64,000 bases of DNA from Desulfofustis limnaeus. Its GTDB lineage: Bacteria > Desulfobacterota > Desulfobulbia > Desulfobulbales > Desulfocapsaceae. Position numbers and translations under genes: made by a program. The notes beneath the pieces are model-generated. The model had not been told where the DNA came from. It searched no databases and saw only the letters and a program-made list of their open reading frames with translations. The number at the start of each line of letters is the position of its first letter. Position 1 is the stretch's first letter. Of the stretch, positions 55,357-64,000 are shown piece by piece. The DNA lies in the NCBI RefSeq assembly GCF_023169885.1, contig NZ_AP025516.1:3575501-3639500 (forward strand). The letters are read 5' to 3'.

Positions 55357-57300
55357 ATGAAAAATCCGCCAGCAAACGACAACTCCGCCCGGCGCATCAC
55401 CGACGCCATCAGCCGAGGCAAGCATGAGTGGGAGCAGACCGTCGATGCCATCGACGACATCATCACCATCATGGATGGCGACCTGCGTATTCTCAGAGCC
55501 AACCGTTCGGCGCACCGCCTGTTCGGTTATCGACTTGGAGAACTGGTGGGCAAGCACTGTCATGAAGCCTTTCATGGACGCCAGGACCCGTGCCCTCTGT
55601 GTCCGGCGACGACGGAAAACGGTGGTGACACCCGGCGGCATCTCATCCACAACGAACTCATCGACAGGACGTTTGAAATTTCTGTGTCCAAAATTCTCTC
55701 GGTTGACGGCTCGGTGAGCAGAATCGTCCAGATCGCCCGCGATGTCACCGACGCCCTGCGTCAGGAAGAGGAGCGGCAGCGATTGTCCACCGCCATCGAA
55801 CAGACTTCCGAGGTGGTCGTCATCACCGACGTGTTCGGTACCATCCAGTACATCAACCCGGCCTTTACGACGGTCACCGGTTATACCCGTGGCGAGGCCG
55901 TCGGCCAGAATATGAATCTGGTCAAAAGCAATCGCCAGGACCACACCTTTTACCGACACCTCTGGGAAACCATCCTGGCCGGCACGGTCTGGCGCGGCAG
56001 ATTGATCAATCGCCGAAAAGACGGGACACTCTACTCAGAGATGACCACCATCTCCCCGATTATCGATGCCGACGGCACCATCTCCGCCTTCGTTGCCGTC
56101 AAGCGAGACATCAGCCGTGAAGAACAGCTGGAGAAACAACTGCAGCAGGCCGCCAAGCTCGAGGCCCTCGGCACACTGGCCGGCGGCATCGCCCATGATT
56201 TCAACAATATCCTGTCGGCCATCCTCGGTTATGCCCAGATCGCCAGAAACCAGATCGACAAGAACCATCCGCTCGCCTACCCGCTGCAACACATCCAGGC
56301 CGCCGGGGAACGCGCCGCCGACCTGGTTGATCAGATTCTCACTTTCAGCCGCCAGGACCAGGGCCGGCAGCCTCTGCGTCCACTTCGAGTCCAGCCGATC
56401 ATCAAGGAAGCGCTGAGGCTGCTCCGTTCCTCCATTCCCTCGACCATCAAGCTGATTCAGCACATCGACACCGCCGCCTTGTCGATCATGGCCGATCCGG
56501 TCCAGATTCACCAAGTCATCATGAACCTCTGCACCAACGCCCGCCAGGCTATCGACAGCGAACACGGCGAGATTCGGGTCAGCTTGCGGGACGTCACCCT
56601 CGAGCCCACCGCCAGCCGGCCCGCAGGTCCGGAGCTGCCGACTGGACGCTACCTGGAATTGTGCGTCACCGACAGCGGTTGCGGTATGGACGAGCAGACC
56701 ATGCAACGCATCTTCGATCCTTTTTTCACCACGAAACCAAAGGACCGCGGCACCGGCCTCGGCCTGGCCGTGGTGCATGGTATCGTCAAGACCCATCAGG
56801 GTCATATCGAGGTCTCCAGCCTGCCTGGTCAGGGAACGACGTTTACCGTGCTGCTGCCGGCCATCGAAGATCGGCGATCGGCCGAGGTGAACGTGAGTCC
56901 CCCGGTCCGCGGCGGCAGCGAGAACATCTTGCTGGTGGACGATGAACACCAGTTGACCGATATGCTGACCCGGGTCCTCGAGCGACTCGGCTACCGGGTT
57001 ACGGCCTTCAACGACAGCCTCGACGCCGCTCGCTGTTTTCGCGACAACAGCGGAGACTTCGACCTGGTGATCACCGACATGACCATGCCCAACATGACCG
57101 GGGCGGAACTGGCCAGCGAAATGCTGGCCCTTCGTTCCACCTTGCCGGTTATCCTGGTTACCGGCTACAACGAACGCATCAACCGGGAAACGGCCCTGCA
57201 CCTAGGTGTCCGGGAATTTCTCAGCAAGCCGCTCCGCAAAGACGACCTGGCCCGAACCATCCGGGAGATACTTGATCATGGCGGACATCCTGATCATTGA
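55357..57300 (+). CDS. Soluble PAS-PAS hybrid histidine kinase with receiver
   Basis: A 647-residue cytosolic kinase. PAS1 (about 25-140) carries the Cys-rich signature GKHCHEAFHGRQDPCPLCPA, seen in many deltaproteobacterial sensors and possibly redox- or metal-linked. PAS2 spans about 145-265 (VFGTIQYINPAFTTVTGYTR). HisKA has GGIAHDFNNILSAILGYAQI; HATPase has NLCTNARQAID, DSGCGM and GTGLGLAVVHG. The C-terminal receiver holds ILLVDDEHQL and the phospho-Asp in LVITDMTMPNMTG. Overlaps the next regulator gene by 23 bp, so they form a pair. Start at 55357; an in-frame TTG 15 codons earlier is possible. Confidence 0.9.
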   Translation: MKNPPANDNSARRITDAISRGKHEWEQTVDAIDDIITIMDGDLRILRANRSAHRLFGYRLGELVGKHCHEAFHGRQDPCPLCPATTENGGDTRRHLIHNELIDRTFEISVSKILSVDGSVSRIVQIARDVTDALRQEEERQRLSTAIEQTSEVVVITDVFGTIQYINPAFTTVTGYTRGEAVGQNMNLVKSNRQDHTFYRHLWETILAGTVWRGRLINRRKDGTLYSEMTTISPIIDADGTISAFVAVKRDISREEQLEKQLQQAAKLEALGTLAGGIAHDFNNILSAILGYAQIARNQIDKNHPLAYPLQHIQAAGERAADLVDQILTFSRQDQGRQPLRPLRVQPIIKEALRLLRSSIPSTIKLIQHIDTAALSIMADPVQIHQVIMNLCTNARQAIDSEHGEIRVSLRDVTLEPTASRPAGPELPTGRYLELCVTDSGCGMDEQTMQRIFDPFFTTKPKDRGTGLGLAVVHGIVKTHQGHIEVSSLPGQGTTFTVLLPAIEDRRSAEVNVSPPVRGGSENILLVDDEHQLTDMLTRVLERLGYRVTAFNDSLDAARCFRDNSGDFDLVITDMTMPNMTGAELASEMLALRSTLPVILVTGYNERINRETALHLGVREFLSKPLRKDDLARTIREILDHGGHPDH

Positions 57301-58660
57301 CGACGACACCGTGCTCTGCTCGATGCTCTACGAGCAGATTTCGATGGCCGGCCACCAGGCTGCCCAGGCCCATACCCTGGCCGCCGGTTCGTGCCTTGTC
57401 GAGGAGAACGGCTACGACGTCATCCTGCTCGATGTGCAACTACCCGACGGCAGTGGCCTCGAGCACATCGCCGGGTTCAAGCGCAGCCGATCGGAGCCGG
57501 AGGTCATCATCATCACCGGCCAGGGCGAAGCCGACGGCGCCGAACGGGCGATCCTCAGCGGCGCCTGGAGCTATATCGCCAAACCGCATGTCATCCGGGA
57601 ATTGGATCTGCACCTGGCGCGGGCCCTCCAGTATCGACGAGAACGGCAGAAGATCACCGAAATACCGGTAGCGCTTAAGCGCAGCCGCATCGTCGGCAGC
57701 AGCAGCGCCATCAATCGCTGCCTCGACCAGGTGGCCCGGGCCGCCTCCTCGGATGCGTCGGTGTTGATCACCGGGCCGACCGGCACCGGCAAAGAACTCT
57801 TCGCCAAGGCCATCCACGAAAACAGCCGCCGCGCCGAGTCCGCCTTCATTATCGTCGACTGTGCCGCCCTTCCGGAAACCCTCATCGAGAGCACCCTCTT
57901 CGGCCATGTGAAAGGCGCCTTCACCAACGCCGAACGCGACCATGACGGCCTGGTCAAGCATGCTCACAAAGGGACCCTGTTTCTCGACGAGGTCGGCGAG
58001 CTGCCACTCTCCATCCAGAAGACCTTTCTCCGCGTTCTCCAAGAGCATGAGTACCGACCGGTCGGCTCGAGCCGGTCGCACTACAGCGATTTTCGGTTGG
58101 TGGCAGCCACCAACCGCAATCTCGACGCCCTGGTGGCCGACGGGAGGTTTCGGGCAGACCTGCTCTTTCGCCTCAAAGCCTTCACGATCGATCTGCCGCC
58201 GTTGAGCACCCGCACCGAAGACCTGCGCGAGCTGACCACCCATTTCATGAACGACGTCTGCCAGCGCTATGGACTTGAGAGCAAAGGTTTCAGTAGCGAT
58301 TTCCTGGAGACCCTGGCCTCCTACGATTGGCCCGGCAACGTCCGGGAACTGGCTCAGGTTATGGAACAGGTGTTCACCAATCCGCAGCTCGGCCCCACCT
58401 GCTTTTCCATACACCTCCCGGAACAATTCCGGATCAAACAGCTTCGCGCCGGCTTTGAAAAGCGAGCAGCCACCGGCGCCCCTCGATCAAGCACCCTTCC
58501 CCCCTGGCGCGATTTCAAAGACCTCAGCGAAGTCGACTACCTGCATCGGCTTCGCGCCGCTGCCGCCGGTGATATCGCCAAGGCCTGCAGGCTCTCGGGC
58601 CTGTCTCGCTCCCGCCTCTATCAAATGCTCAGTAAACACCAACTGAGCATAACCGGATAA
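57278..58660 (+). CDS. Sigma-54 response regulator with variant GAFTNA loop
   Basis: A 460-residue NtrC-type regulator. Receiver 1-120 with LIIDDD and phospho-acceptor D52 (VILLDVQLPDGSG). The AAA+ domain (about 137-360) has Walker A TGPTGTGKE and Walker B LFLDEVGE, but the sigma-54 contact loop reads GAFTNA (213-218) instead of GAFTGA. The Fis-type HTH (GDIAKACRLSGLSRSRLYQML) ends the protein. It is coupled to the hybrid kinase upstream. A sigma-54-like promoter (58829-58844) and a perfect dyad (58691-58716) lie just downstream, so the chemosensory genes are its probable target. Confidence 0.9.
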   Translation: MADILIIDDDTVLCSMLYEQISMAGHQAAQAHTLAAGSCLVEENGYDVILLDVQLPDGSGLEHIAGFKRSRSEPEVIIITGQGEADGAERAILSGAWSYIAKPHVIRELDLHLARALQYRRERQKITEIPVALKRSRIVGSSSAINRCLDQVARAASSDASVLITGPTGTGKELFAKAIHENSRRAESAFIIVDCAALPETLIESTLFGHVKGAFTNAERDHDGLVKHAHKGTLFLDEVGELPLSIQKTFLRVLQEHEYRPVGSSRSHYSDFRLVAATNRNLDALVADGRFRADLLFRLKAFTIDLPPLSTRTEDLRELTTHFMNDVCQRYGLESKGFSSDFLETLASYDWPGNVRELAQVMEQVFTNPQLGPTCFSIHLPEQFRIKQLRAGFEKRAATGAPRSSTLPPWRDFKDLSEVDYLHRLRAAAAGDIAKACRLSGLSRSRLYQMLSKHQLSITG

Positions 58661-58690
58661 CACCACCTCGCTGCGTTCACCATCCGTGTC

Positions 58691-58725
58691 ACGCTGTCCA
58701 ACAAAGTGGACAGCGTCTTGTTTTT
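58691..58725 (+). terminator. Strong dyad plus T run: terminator and/or enhancer site
   Basis: ACGCTGTCCA (58691-58700), 6-nt loop, TGGACAGCGT (58707-58716): a perfect 10-bp stem followed by CTTGTTTTT, 30 bp after the regulator stop. The T run favours an intrinsic terminator. The same dyad is 113 bp upstream of the sigma-54-type promoter at 58829, the right distance for an enhancer bound by the regulator. Confidence 0.7.
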
Positions 58726-58828
58726 CGGACGCGACCTGCCGGCCAGAGCTTTCCCACTGAACCCGATTTCATTACAAAACACTTAGTAATCATTGACAAT
58801 TCCATCTTATCCACGAAAAGCGACAGAC

Positions 58829-58844
58829 TGGCATGATAGCTGCT
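58829..58844 (+). promoter_or_regulatory. Sigma-54-type promoter of the chemosensory operon
   Basis: TGGCATG-ATAG-CTGCT: -24 element perfect, 10 bp between GG and GC correct, -12 CTGC with one mismatch to TTGC. It is 70 bp before the start codon at 58914. Confidence 0.65.
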
Positions 58845-58913
58845 TTTCATGAGCAGCCGGAAGTCATTCTCAACCAGACTTTCGAAAACGAAGATTGCCC
58901 GAGCCAGGTTGCC

Positions 58914-59354
58914 ATGAACACTTTTTTTTATTCCGCCCGAAGAGCGCTCTGTCCGGCAGACTGCTCTTTTCCCGACTGCGCCGAGCGCTGCCTGTACGTT
59001 CTGCAGCAATTGCCGGCCTTGGCCGGGATACAACCGTTGCCGAACGGCACGCTATTCCCGCTTTCTCCGACAATTCCGTTGCGCAGCGGCGACCTGATCG
59101 TCATCCACGTCGCCACCATAAAGGAGTTGGAAACCCTGGTCGACGCCCATCAGGCTCTGGATCCATACCGTTTGGTTCTGATCGTCAATGACGAAGTCTA
59201 CGACTCGAGCCGCCGTTATCACCTGCTGAACCCACGTTACATCACGACGACAGGGCAAGCCGCTGAACAACTGGATCCGGTTGTCCGGCGGATCATCGGT
59301 CAGCCGGCACCGTATCGCTCAGCGGGATGCCAGGCCGTTTCAACGCCATCATGA
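58914..59354 (+). CDS. Cys-rich receiver-like (pseudo-receiver) small protein
   Basis: A 146-residue soluble protein without a clear family. Residues about 10-30 hold four Cys (ALCPADCSFPDCAERC), suggesting a metal or redox site. The rest alternates strands and helices like a receiver domain (GDLIVIHVATIKELETLVDA; PYRLVLIVNDEVYD; RYITTTGQAAEQLDPVVRRII) but lacks the acidic pocket and phospho-Asp, so it would be a pseudo-receiver. The ATG at 58914 is my choice; the frame is open to 58833. First gene after the sigma-54-type promoter and 11 bp upstream of the triple-CheW gene. Confidence 0.65.
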   Translation: MNTFFYSARRALCPADCSFPDCAERCLYVLQQLPALAGIQPLPNGTLFPLSPTIPLRSGDLIVIHVATIKELETLVDAHQALDPYRLVLIVNDEVYDSSRRYHLLNPRYITTTGQAAEQLDPVVRRIIGQPAPYRSAGCQAVSTPS

Positions 59355-59365
59355 GGTGCCACGTT

Positions 59366-60904
59366 ATGTCTCAGGAACAGCTGTTCGCCTCGTTTGTCTT
59401 GGATCGCAGCCAGGATCTGGAGATCGCGCTCAAAGCGGAACAGGTAGCCGAGGCCACGACCATTCAGGGAACCATCCGTACCCTGCCGGGGGGTGTTGCC
59501 TTTCTCGAAGGTATCATGCACCTGCGCGATGACGTCATCCCCATCATCAACCTGAAACGGCGGCTCGGCCTTGAGCCGTGCGACTACGGAGATGATGCCA
59601 AGGTGGCGGTGGTGTCCCTGCATCATCAACGCTTCGGCCTCCTGTTCGATGACATCAAGGAGGTGTTTCGCGCCGAGGCCGCACTCATTTCCCCGATCAG
59701 CGCCGCGCTGCAGACCAGCGACCGGGTCATCTCCTCGTTGATCAAACTGGAAAACGGCCGACGGATGGTGGAGCTGCTTGATCTGAAGCATCTCTTCGAG
59801 CAGGACCTGGTCGACCTCCAGGATCAGCTCGAAACCTCGCGCCAGACCACTGTATCCGGTCCACCGGTCACCTATGCCCGTTACGTCATCTTCATCTGTG
59901 CCGGTCAGCAATACGGGGTTGCGGTGGAAAACGCCCGGGAGATCACCTTCTGTACCAACATCAACGACTTGTTCCGCACCGGCATGATCGAGGGGGCCAT
60001 CGAGCTGCGCGGCCGCACCATCCCCGTCCTGTCCGCACGCGCCTTGCTGAGCAGCCAGTCTGTCCAGGACGGACGCAGGACCGAAGATGAAAGAATCCTG
60101 GTTCTCTCCGATGACGATTGTGTCATCGGCATCGTCGTCGACCAGGTCGTGGATATCATGTCCGTCGGCTCTGATCGGGTGTTGCCGTTTCCCAGCGGCC
60201 AGGACGACAACGTCACCGGCCTGTTCTCCCGCCCCACCGGCGAGAACGTTATCCTGCTCAACATCCGCAACCTGATCTGCGACCAGATCGACAGCATCAA
60301 GTCCATGGCCAGAATCAACAGTTCGGTTCCCGACGGTGCTGCCAAGAAGAATGAGGCCACCCAACGGCAGCAGCGGACAACCCATCACCTGATCACCGAA
60401 AACTGCTACCTGATCTTTTCCATCGGCAAGCGATTCGCCATCGAGATCAAGGACGTCCGGGAAATTATCGAGGCTACCGGAATCATGCGGATCCCCGGGG
60501 CCGACGGCTTCAGCACCGGAGTCATCAACCTGCGCGGGGAAGTGGTCCCGGTCATCGACCTGCGCTGTTTCCTCCATTACCAGGACCGCGACGACGGCGA
60601 GACCGGCAGACTGATCATCTGCAGCGGACACGGGAAAACCGTGGCCCTGCAGGTGGACCATATCGTCACCATTTACAAGCAGGAGCAGTATCACGCCACG
60701 CCGTCCTTGAACCCGCAGCTGAACGATCGCCGGGACACGCTGGATCGGCTTATCGAGCACTTCGATCTGAACGGCCTGAAGGAACACGTTCTGGTGATCA
60801 ACACACACAACCTGATCCGCCATCACCTCAGCTCCGAACCAGCTGGTGAACCGGTGATACACAGAGAAAACGACCACGATTCGGAACCATTCGAAAACTC
60901 ATAA
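59366..60904 (+). CDS. Triple-CheW-domain scaffold protein
   Basis: A 512-residue protein with three consecutive CheW folds: about 8-150 ([21 protein letters not shown]), 165-325 ([20 protein letters not shown]) and 345-495 ([20 protein letters not shown]). The [NH]LRGxxxPVI[DN]L element is diagnostic. CheW couples chemoreceptors to the CheA kinase. Three fused copies could crosslink receptors into arrays without equal numbers of CheA. No cheA is in view. Start at 59366 follows GAGGTG; the receptor gene follows after 17 bp. Confidence 0.9.
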   Translation: MSQEQLFASFVLDRSQDLEIALKAEQVAEATTIQGTIRTLPGGVAFLEGIMHLRDDVIPIINLKRRLGLEPCDYGDDAKVAVVSLHHQRFGLLFDDIKEVFRAEAALISPISAALQTSDRVISSLIKLENGRRMVELLDLKHLFEQDLVDLQDQLETSRQTTVSGPPVTYARYVIFICAGQQYGVAVENAREITFCTNINDLFRTGMIEGAIELRGRTIPVLSARALLSSQSVQDGRRTEDERILVLSDDDCVIGIVVDQVVDIMSVGSDRVLPFPSGQDDNVTGLFSRPTGENVILLNIRNLICDQIDSIKSMARINSSVPDGAAKKNEATQRQQRTTHHLITENCYLIFSIGKRFAIEIKDVREIIEATGIMRIPGADGFSTGVINLRGEVVPVIDLRCFLHYQDRDDGETGRLIICSGHGKTVALQVDHIVTIYKQEQYHATPSLNPQLNDRRDTLDRLIEHFDLNGLKEHVLVINTHNLIRHHLSSEPAGEPVIHRENDHDSEPFENS

Positions 60905-60921
60905 TATCGAGGGGACACACC

Positions 60922-63900
60922 ATGGAAACAGCACAAAAACCCAACGCAGTGGACACTTCCTGTCTGAATCTGGTGAGTATGCCGAGCTTCATCGTCGGCG
61001 ACGACCGAGTCATCTCCTGGGCCAACGACAGCTTCTGGAAGACCTTCAACCTCAAGCCTGCCGAGGTGATCGACAAGATGACCTGTGAAGAGGCCTGCCC
61101 CTCGAATCTATGCGGCACCAAGGATTGCGTGGTGGCCAAAGCGTCCCGCATCAAAAAAGCGGCCGAGGCGGAGGTGATCCGCAAGTCAGGAGACCAGTTC
61201 ACCTTCTATCAGGCCAAAGCGGTGCCGATGAACGGCAAAGGCAGTGGAACCTTCGTCTCTTTGAGCGATATCAGCGAACTGAAGGCCACCCAGGCCTCGC
61301 TGCGCCAGATGCAGACCGATCTCAACGTCATCCCCACGCCGATCATGGAGATCGATACCACCTTCACCATCACCTTCATGAATCCGGCCGGCGCCTCGAT
61401 CGTCGACATGACACCGGACGAGGTGCTCGGGAAGAAATGCTACAACCTGTTCAAGACACCGCATTGCAAGACCGACAAATGCGCCTGCGCCCGCGCCATG
61501 AAGACCGACTCGGTGATCTCCGAGCAGACCATCGCCCGACCCAAGGACGGGATCATCATCCCCATCAAATATACCGGCGCCCCGATCAAGGACGCCAAGG
61601 GCAATATCAAAGGGGCGCTCGAATACATTCTTGATGTCACTGAGGAGATGAAGCAGAAACAGGCCGCCGACGAGAAGATCGAGAACCTCAACACCATCCC
61701 CACCCCGATCATGGCCATCGACACCGGGTTCACCGTCACCTTCATGAACCCGACCGCAGCTGCCGTGGTCGGCTCCACCCCGGATGAAGTGCTCGGCAAG
61801 AAGTGCTACGACCTGTTCAAGACGCCGCATTGCCAGACCGACAAGTGCGCCTGCGCCCGCGCCATGAAGACCGACGCGGTGGTCACCGAGCAGACCATCG
61901 CCCGACCCGCCGACGGTGTCATTATTCCCATCAAGTACACCGGCGCCCCGATCAAGGACGCCAAGGGCAATATCAAAGGAGCGCTCGAATACGTCCTCGA
62001 CGTCACCGAGGAGATGAAGCAGAAGCAGGCCGCCGACGAGAAGATCGAGAACCTCAACACCATCCCCACCCCGATCATGGCCCTTGATACCGAGTTCAGC
62101 ATCACCTACATGAACCCGGCCGCCGCCGCCGTGGTCGGTTCGACACCCGATGAAGTACTCGGCAAGAAGTGCTACGACCTGTTCAAGACGCCGCACTGCA
62201 AGACTGACAAATGCGCCTGCGCCCGGGCCATGAAGACCGACTCGGTGGTCACCGAACAGACCATCGCCCGGCCGGCCGAGGGGGTCATCATCCCCATCAA
62301 GTACACCGGCGCCCCAATCAAGGACGCCAAGGGCAACATCAAGGGAGCGCTCGAATACGTCCTCGACGTCACCGAGGAGATGAAGCAGAAACAAGCGGCC
62401 GACGAGAAGATCGAGAACCTCAACACCATCCCCACCCCGATCATGGCCCTTGATACCGAGTTCAGCATCACCTTCATGAACCCGGCCGCCGCCGCCGTGG
62501 TCGGCTCCACGCCGGACGAGGTGCTCGGCAAGAAGTGCTACGACCTGTTCAAGACGCCGCACTGCCAGACCGACAAATGCGCCTGCGCCCGCGCCATGAA
62601 GACCGACTCGGTAGTCACCGAGCAGACCATCGCCCGGCCGGCCGAGGGGGTCATCATCCCCATCAAGTACACCGGCGCCCCGATTAAGGACGCCAAGGGC
62701 AACATCAAAGGGGCGCTCGAATACGTCCTCGACGTCACCGAAGAGATGAAGCAGAAACAAGCGGCCGACGAGAAGATCGAGAACCTCAACACCATCCCGA
62801 CGCCGATCCTGTCCGTGGATACCGATTTCACCATCACCTTCATCAACCCGGCCGGTGCTGCCGTTGCCGGTATGAGTCCGGATCAGGCCGTCGGCAAGAA
62901 ATGTTACGACCTGTTCCGCACCGATCACTGCCGTACCGACAAATGCGCGTGCGCCCGGGCCATGAAGACCGATTCCGTGGTCAGCGAGCAGACAACGGCC
63001 AACCCAGCCGGTCGGCAGATGCCGATCAAATACACCGGCGCCCCGATCAAGGACGCCAAAGGCAATATCAAAGGCGCTCTGGAATACATCACCGACGTCA
63101 CGGCAGAGAAAGAAGTGGAACGGCTGATTGCCAGCTCGGTTGCCGAGGTGGACACGCTGGTGGGGGCATCACGCCAACAGATGGATGAAGCCAACAGTCA
63201 GGTGGACGAAATGAACGCCATCATCGACGAGGCGGTCCGCCAACTCGACGATTCGATGCAGACCGTCCAGGCGATGCTGAAGAGCTCCAACGAGATGCTT
63301 GGTTTATCGAAGGAATCAAACAAACTGGCCGCCAGCCTGGCCAAGGAGGCGGAAACCGGCAAGAACGCGGGCCGCGATGCCGGCAGGAAACTGGCCGACA
63401 TCAACGCCACCATGCAGAAGAACAACGAGATGGTCGCCGGGTTGGTCGGTCAGTTGGAGAAGATCTCCAGCTTCGTCGACATCATCAAGGAGATCGCCTC
63501 CCAGACCAACCTGCTGGCCTTCAACGCTGCCATTGAAGCGGCCCGTGCCGGCGACGCCGGGCGAGGCTTTGCCGTGGTCGCCGACGAGGTGCGCAAGCTG
63601 GCTGAGAACAGCTCCAAATCAGCCATCGATATCTCGAACATCGTCAAGAACGTGGAAAAAGAGTCGCACCAGACGATCAACGCCATGCAGGAGGGCATGA
63701 AGATGCTCACCGAAGGTGGTCGGGTTATCAATACCGCTCTCGATTCGATGGAGGAGATTTCCAAAGGTATCGGCACTATTACCTCCGCCGTGGATAAGGT
63801 GAGCAGCCAGGCCGAGGGGCTCAACACTGACGGAACGCTGGTCATGAACAAGATTGAAACGGTGGCCTCGTCATCGAAAAAGAACCAGCAGTCAACGGTG

Positions 63901-63993
63901 GCCGTCAATCAGGCCCTTTCCGAGACGGTGGCGGCCATGACGCAGCTGATGGCCTCCAGCAAGGAACTGCAGGAAGCAGTCAACAACCGGTAA
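60922..63993 (+). CDS. Soluble methyl-accepting chemoreceptor with six PAS domains
   Basis: A 1023-residue cytosolic receptor with no TM helices. A divergent N-terminal PAS (about 10-125, with [15 protein letters not shown]) is followed by five near-identical PAS units of 122 residues (about 135-740). Most of these carry [12 protein letters not shown] then a C-x4-C-x-C cluster ([13 protein letters not shown]). The linker ...[15 protein letters not shown] between units is coiled-coil-like. From about 745 the antiparallel signalling hairpin follows, with the conserved tip [20 protein letters not shown] then [19 protein letters not shown]. It probably senses redox state, metal or a diffusible cytoplasmic ligand and signals through the adjacent triple-CheW. 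Strong ribosome-binding site (GAGGGG). Confidence 0.93.
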   Translation: METAQKPNAVDTSCLNLVSMPSFIVGDDRVISWANDSFWKTFNLKPAEVIDKMTCEEACPSNLCGTKDCVVAKASRIKKAAEAEVIRKSGDQFTFYQAKAVPMNGKGSGTFVSLSDISELKATQASLRQMQTDLNVIPTPIMEIDTTFTITFMNPAGASIVDMTPDEVLGKKCYNLFKTPHCKTDKCACARAMKTDSVISEQTIARPKDGIIIPIKYTGAPIKDAKGNIKGALEYILDVTEEMKQKQAADEKIENLNTIPTPIMAIDTGFTVTFMNPTAAAVVGSTPDEVLGKKCYDLFKTPHCQTDKCACARAMKTDAVVTEQTIARPADGVIIPIKYTGAPIKDAKGNIKGALEYVLDVTEEMKQKQAADEKIENLNTIPTPIMALDTEFSITYMNPAAAAVVGSTPDEVLGKKCYDLFKTPHCKTDKCACARAMKTDSVVTEQTIARPAEGVIIPIKYTGAPIKDAKGNIKGALEYVLDVTEEMKQKQAADEKIENLNTIPTPIMALDTEFSITFMNPAAAAVVGSTPDEVLGKKCYDLFKTPHCQTDKCACARAMKTDSVVTEQTIARPAEGVIIPIKYTGAPIKDAKGNIKGALEYVLDVTEEMKQKQAADEKIENLNTIPTPILSVDTDFTITFINPAGAAVAGMSPDQAVGKKCYDLFRTDHCRTDKCACARAMKTDSVVSEQTTANPAGRQMPIKYTGAPIKDAKGNIKGALEYITDVTAEKEVERLIASSVAEVDTLVGASRQQMDEANSQVDEMNAIIDEAVRQLDDSMQTVQAMLKSSNEMLGLSKESNKLAASLAKEAETGKNAGRDAGRKLADINATMQKNNEMVAGLVGQLEKISSFVDIIKEIASQTNLLAFNAAIEAARAGDAGRGFAVVADEVRKLAENSSKSAIDISNIVKNVEKESHQTINAMQEGMKMLTEGGRVINTALDSMEEISKGIGTITSAVDKVSSQAEGLNTDGTLVMNKIETVASSSKKNQQSTVAVNQALSETVAAMTQLMASSKELQEAVNNR
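61330..63150 (+). repeat. Five tandem 366-bp PAS-coding repeats
   Basis: The anchor ATCCC[C/G]AC[G/C]CCGATC begins at 61330, 61696, 62062, 62428 and 62794: exactly 366 bp apart each time. Units 2-4 are nearly identical at nucleotide level; units 1 and 5 diverge, the last having ILSVDTDF and a changed Cys segment. This indicates recent amplification or gene conversion in the centre. Confidence 0.92.
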
Positions 63994-64000
63994 TAAAGGG

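Noticed and set aside
61186-62928. 580-codon minus-strand frame opposite the PAS repeats
   Set aside because: Repetitive only because the sense strand is repetitive; no start context.
61330-63150. PAS repeats as an assembly duplication artefact
   Set aside because: Units carry distinct synonymous and amino-acid changes and keep frame; they are real, though copy number could still be mis-assembled.

Overview
The window is a GC-rich bacterial chromosome segment with about 45 protein genes. No rRNA, tRNA or CRISPR array was seen. The gene mix suggests a Desulfobacterota (Desulfobulbales-like) anaerobe. Supporting points are a probable selenocysteine-containing YeeE/YedE transporter, three sigma-54 enhancer-binding regulators, PAS-rich histidine kinases with a Cys-rich PAS motif typical of deltaproteobacterial lineages, quinol NO reductase, and a Tad pilus locus with an FHA-fused ATPase. 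The taxonomic placement is inference.

Layout. 1-2.2 kb is an AT-richer accessory edge: a small membrane protein and a complete ISNCY-type insertion sequence with 22-bp terminal repeats. 2.6-7.3 kb is a tightly overlapping exporter operon (TolC-like, HlyD-like, two ABC-2 permeases) with no ATPase gene. 7.5-9.2 kb is a Fic protein with an AbiEi-like N-terminus; its promoter region holds four 24-bp direct repeats. 9.3-12.1 kb has a MarR regulator and a flavin reductase-like protein sharing a palindromic operator, then an SDR/DUF2867 protein. 12.1-13.7 kb (minus) is an unknown protein plus a split YeeE/YedE transporter. The first half of that transporter has an in-frame TGA exactly at the conserved Cys of the GCxSGHG motif, followed by a bacterial SECIS-like hairpin.

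13.9-19.1 kb is a nitric-oxide module: hemerythrin, cupin, qNOR and divergent norR, with a textbook sigma-54 promoter and two GTTGT-N7-ACAAC NorR sites. 19.4-22.0 kb encodes a PEP/pyruvate-binding-domain protein with a degenerate KaiC-like N-terminus. 22.1-30.6 kb (minus) holds gdhA with an unknown partner gene, a sensor kinase plus NtrC-type regulator, and an AT-rich hybrid kinase. 31.0-36.2 kb (minus) is a translationally coupled acyl-CoA synthetase/E1-alpha/E1-beta/E2/ACP operon without E3, preceded on the map by pyruvate kinase at 36.5-38.0 kb.

38.0-50.2 kb (minus) is a Tad (tight adherence) pilus operon from Flp pilin to TadE. 50.5-54.7 kb (minus) carries a GNAT-nitrilase, a UbiB-family kinase and a DUF1566 protein. 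54.9-64 kb (plus) carries a small membrane protein and a hybrid kinase plus a sigma-54 response regulator with a variant GAFTNA loop. A sigma-54-type promoter then precedes a receiver-like protein, a triple-CheW protein and a soluble chemoreceptor with six PAS domains, five of them on an exact 366-bp repeat.

How the parts fit: sensing and transcription are wired largely through sigma-54 (NO, a two-component/gdhA unit, and a chemosensory unit). Metabolism is represented by pyruvate-acetyl-CoA conversion, glutamate synthesis and probable thiosulfate/sulfur-compound uptake. Surface functions are the Tad pilus and the exporter.
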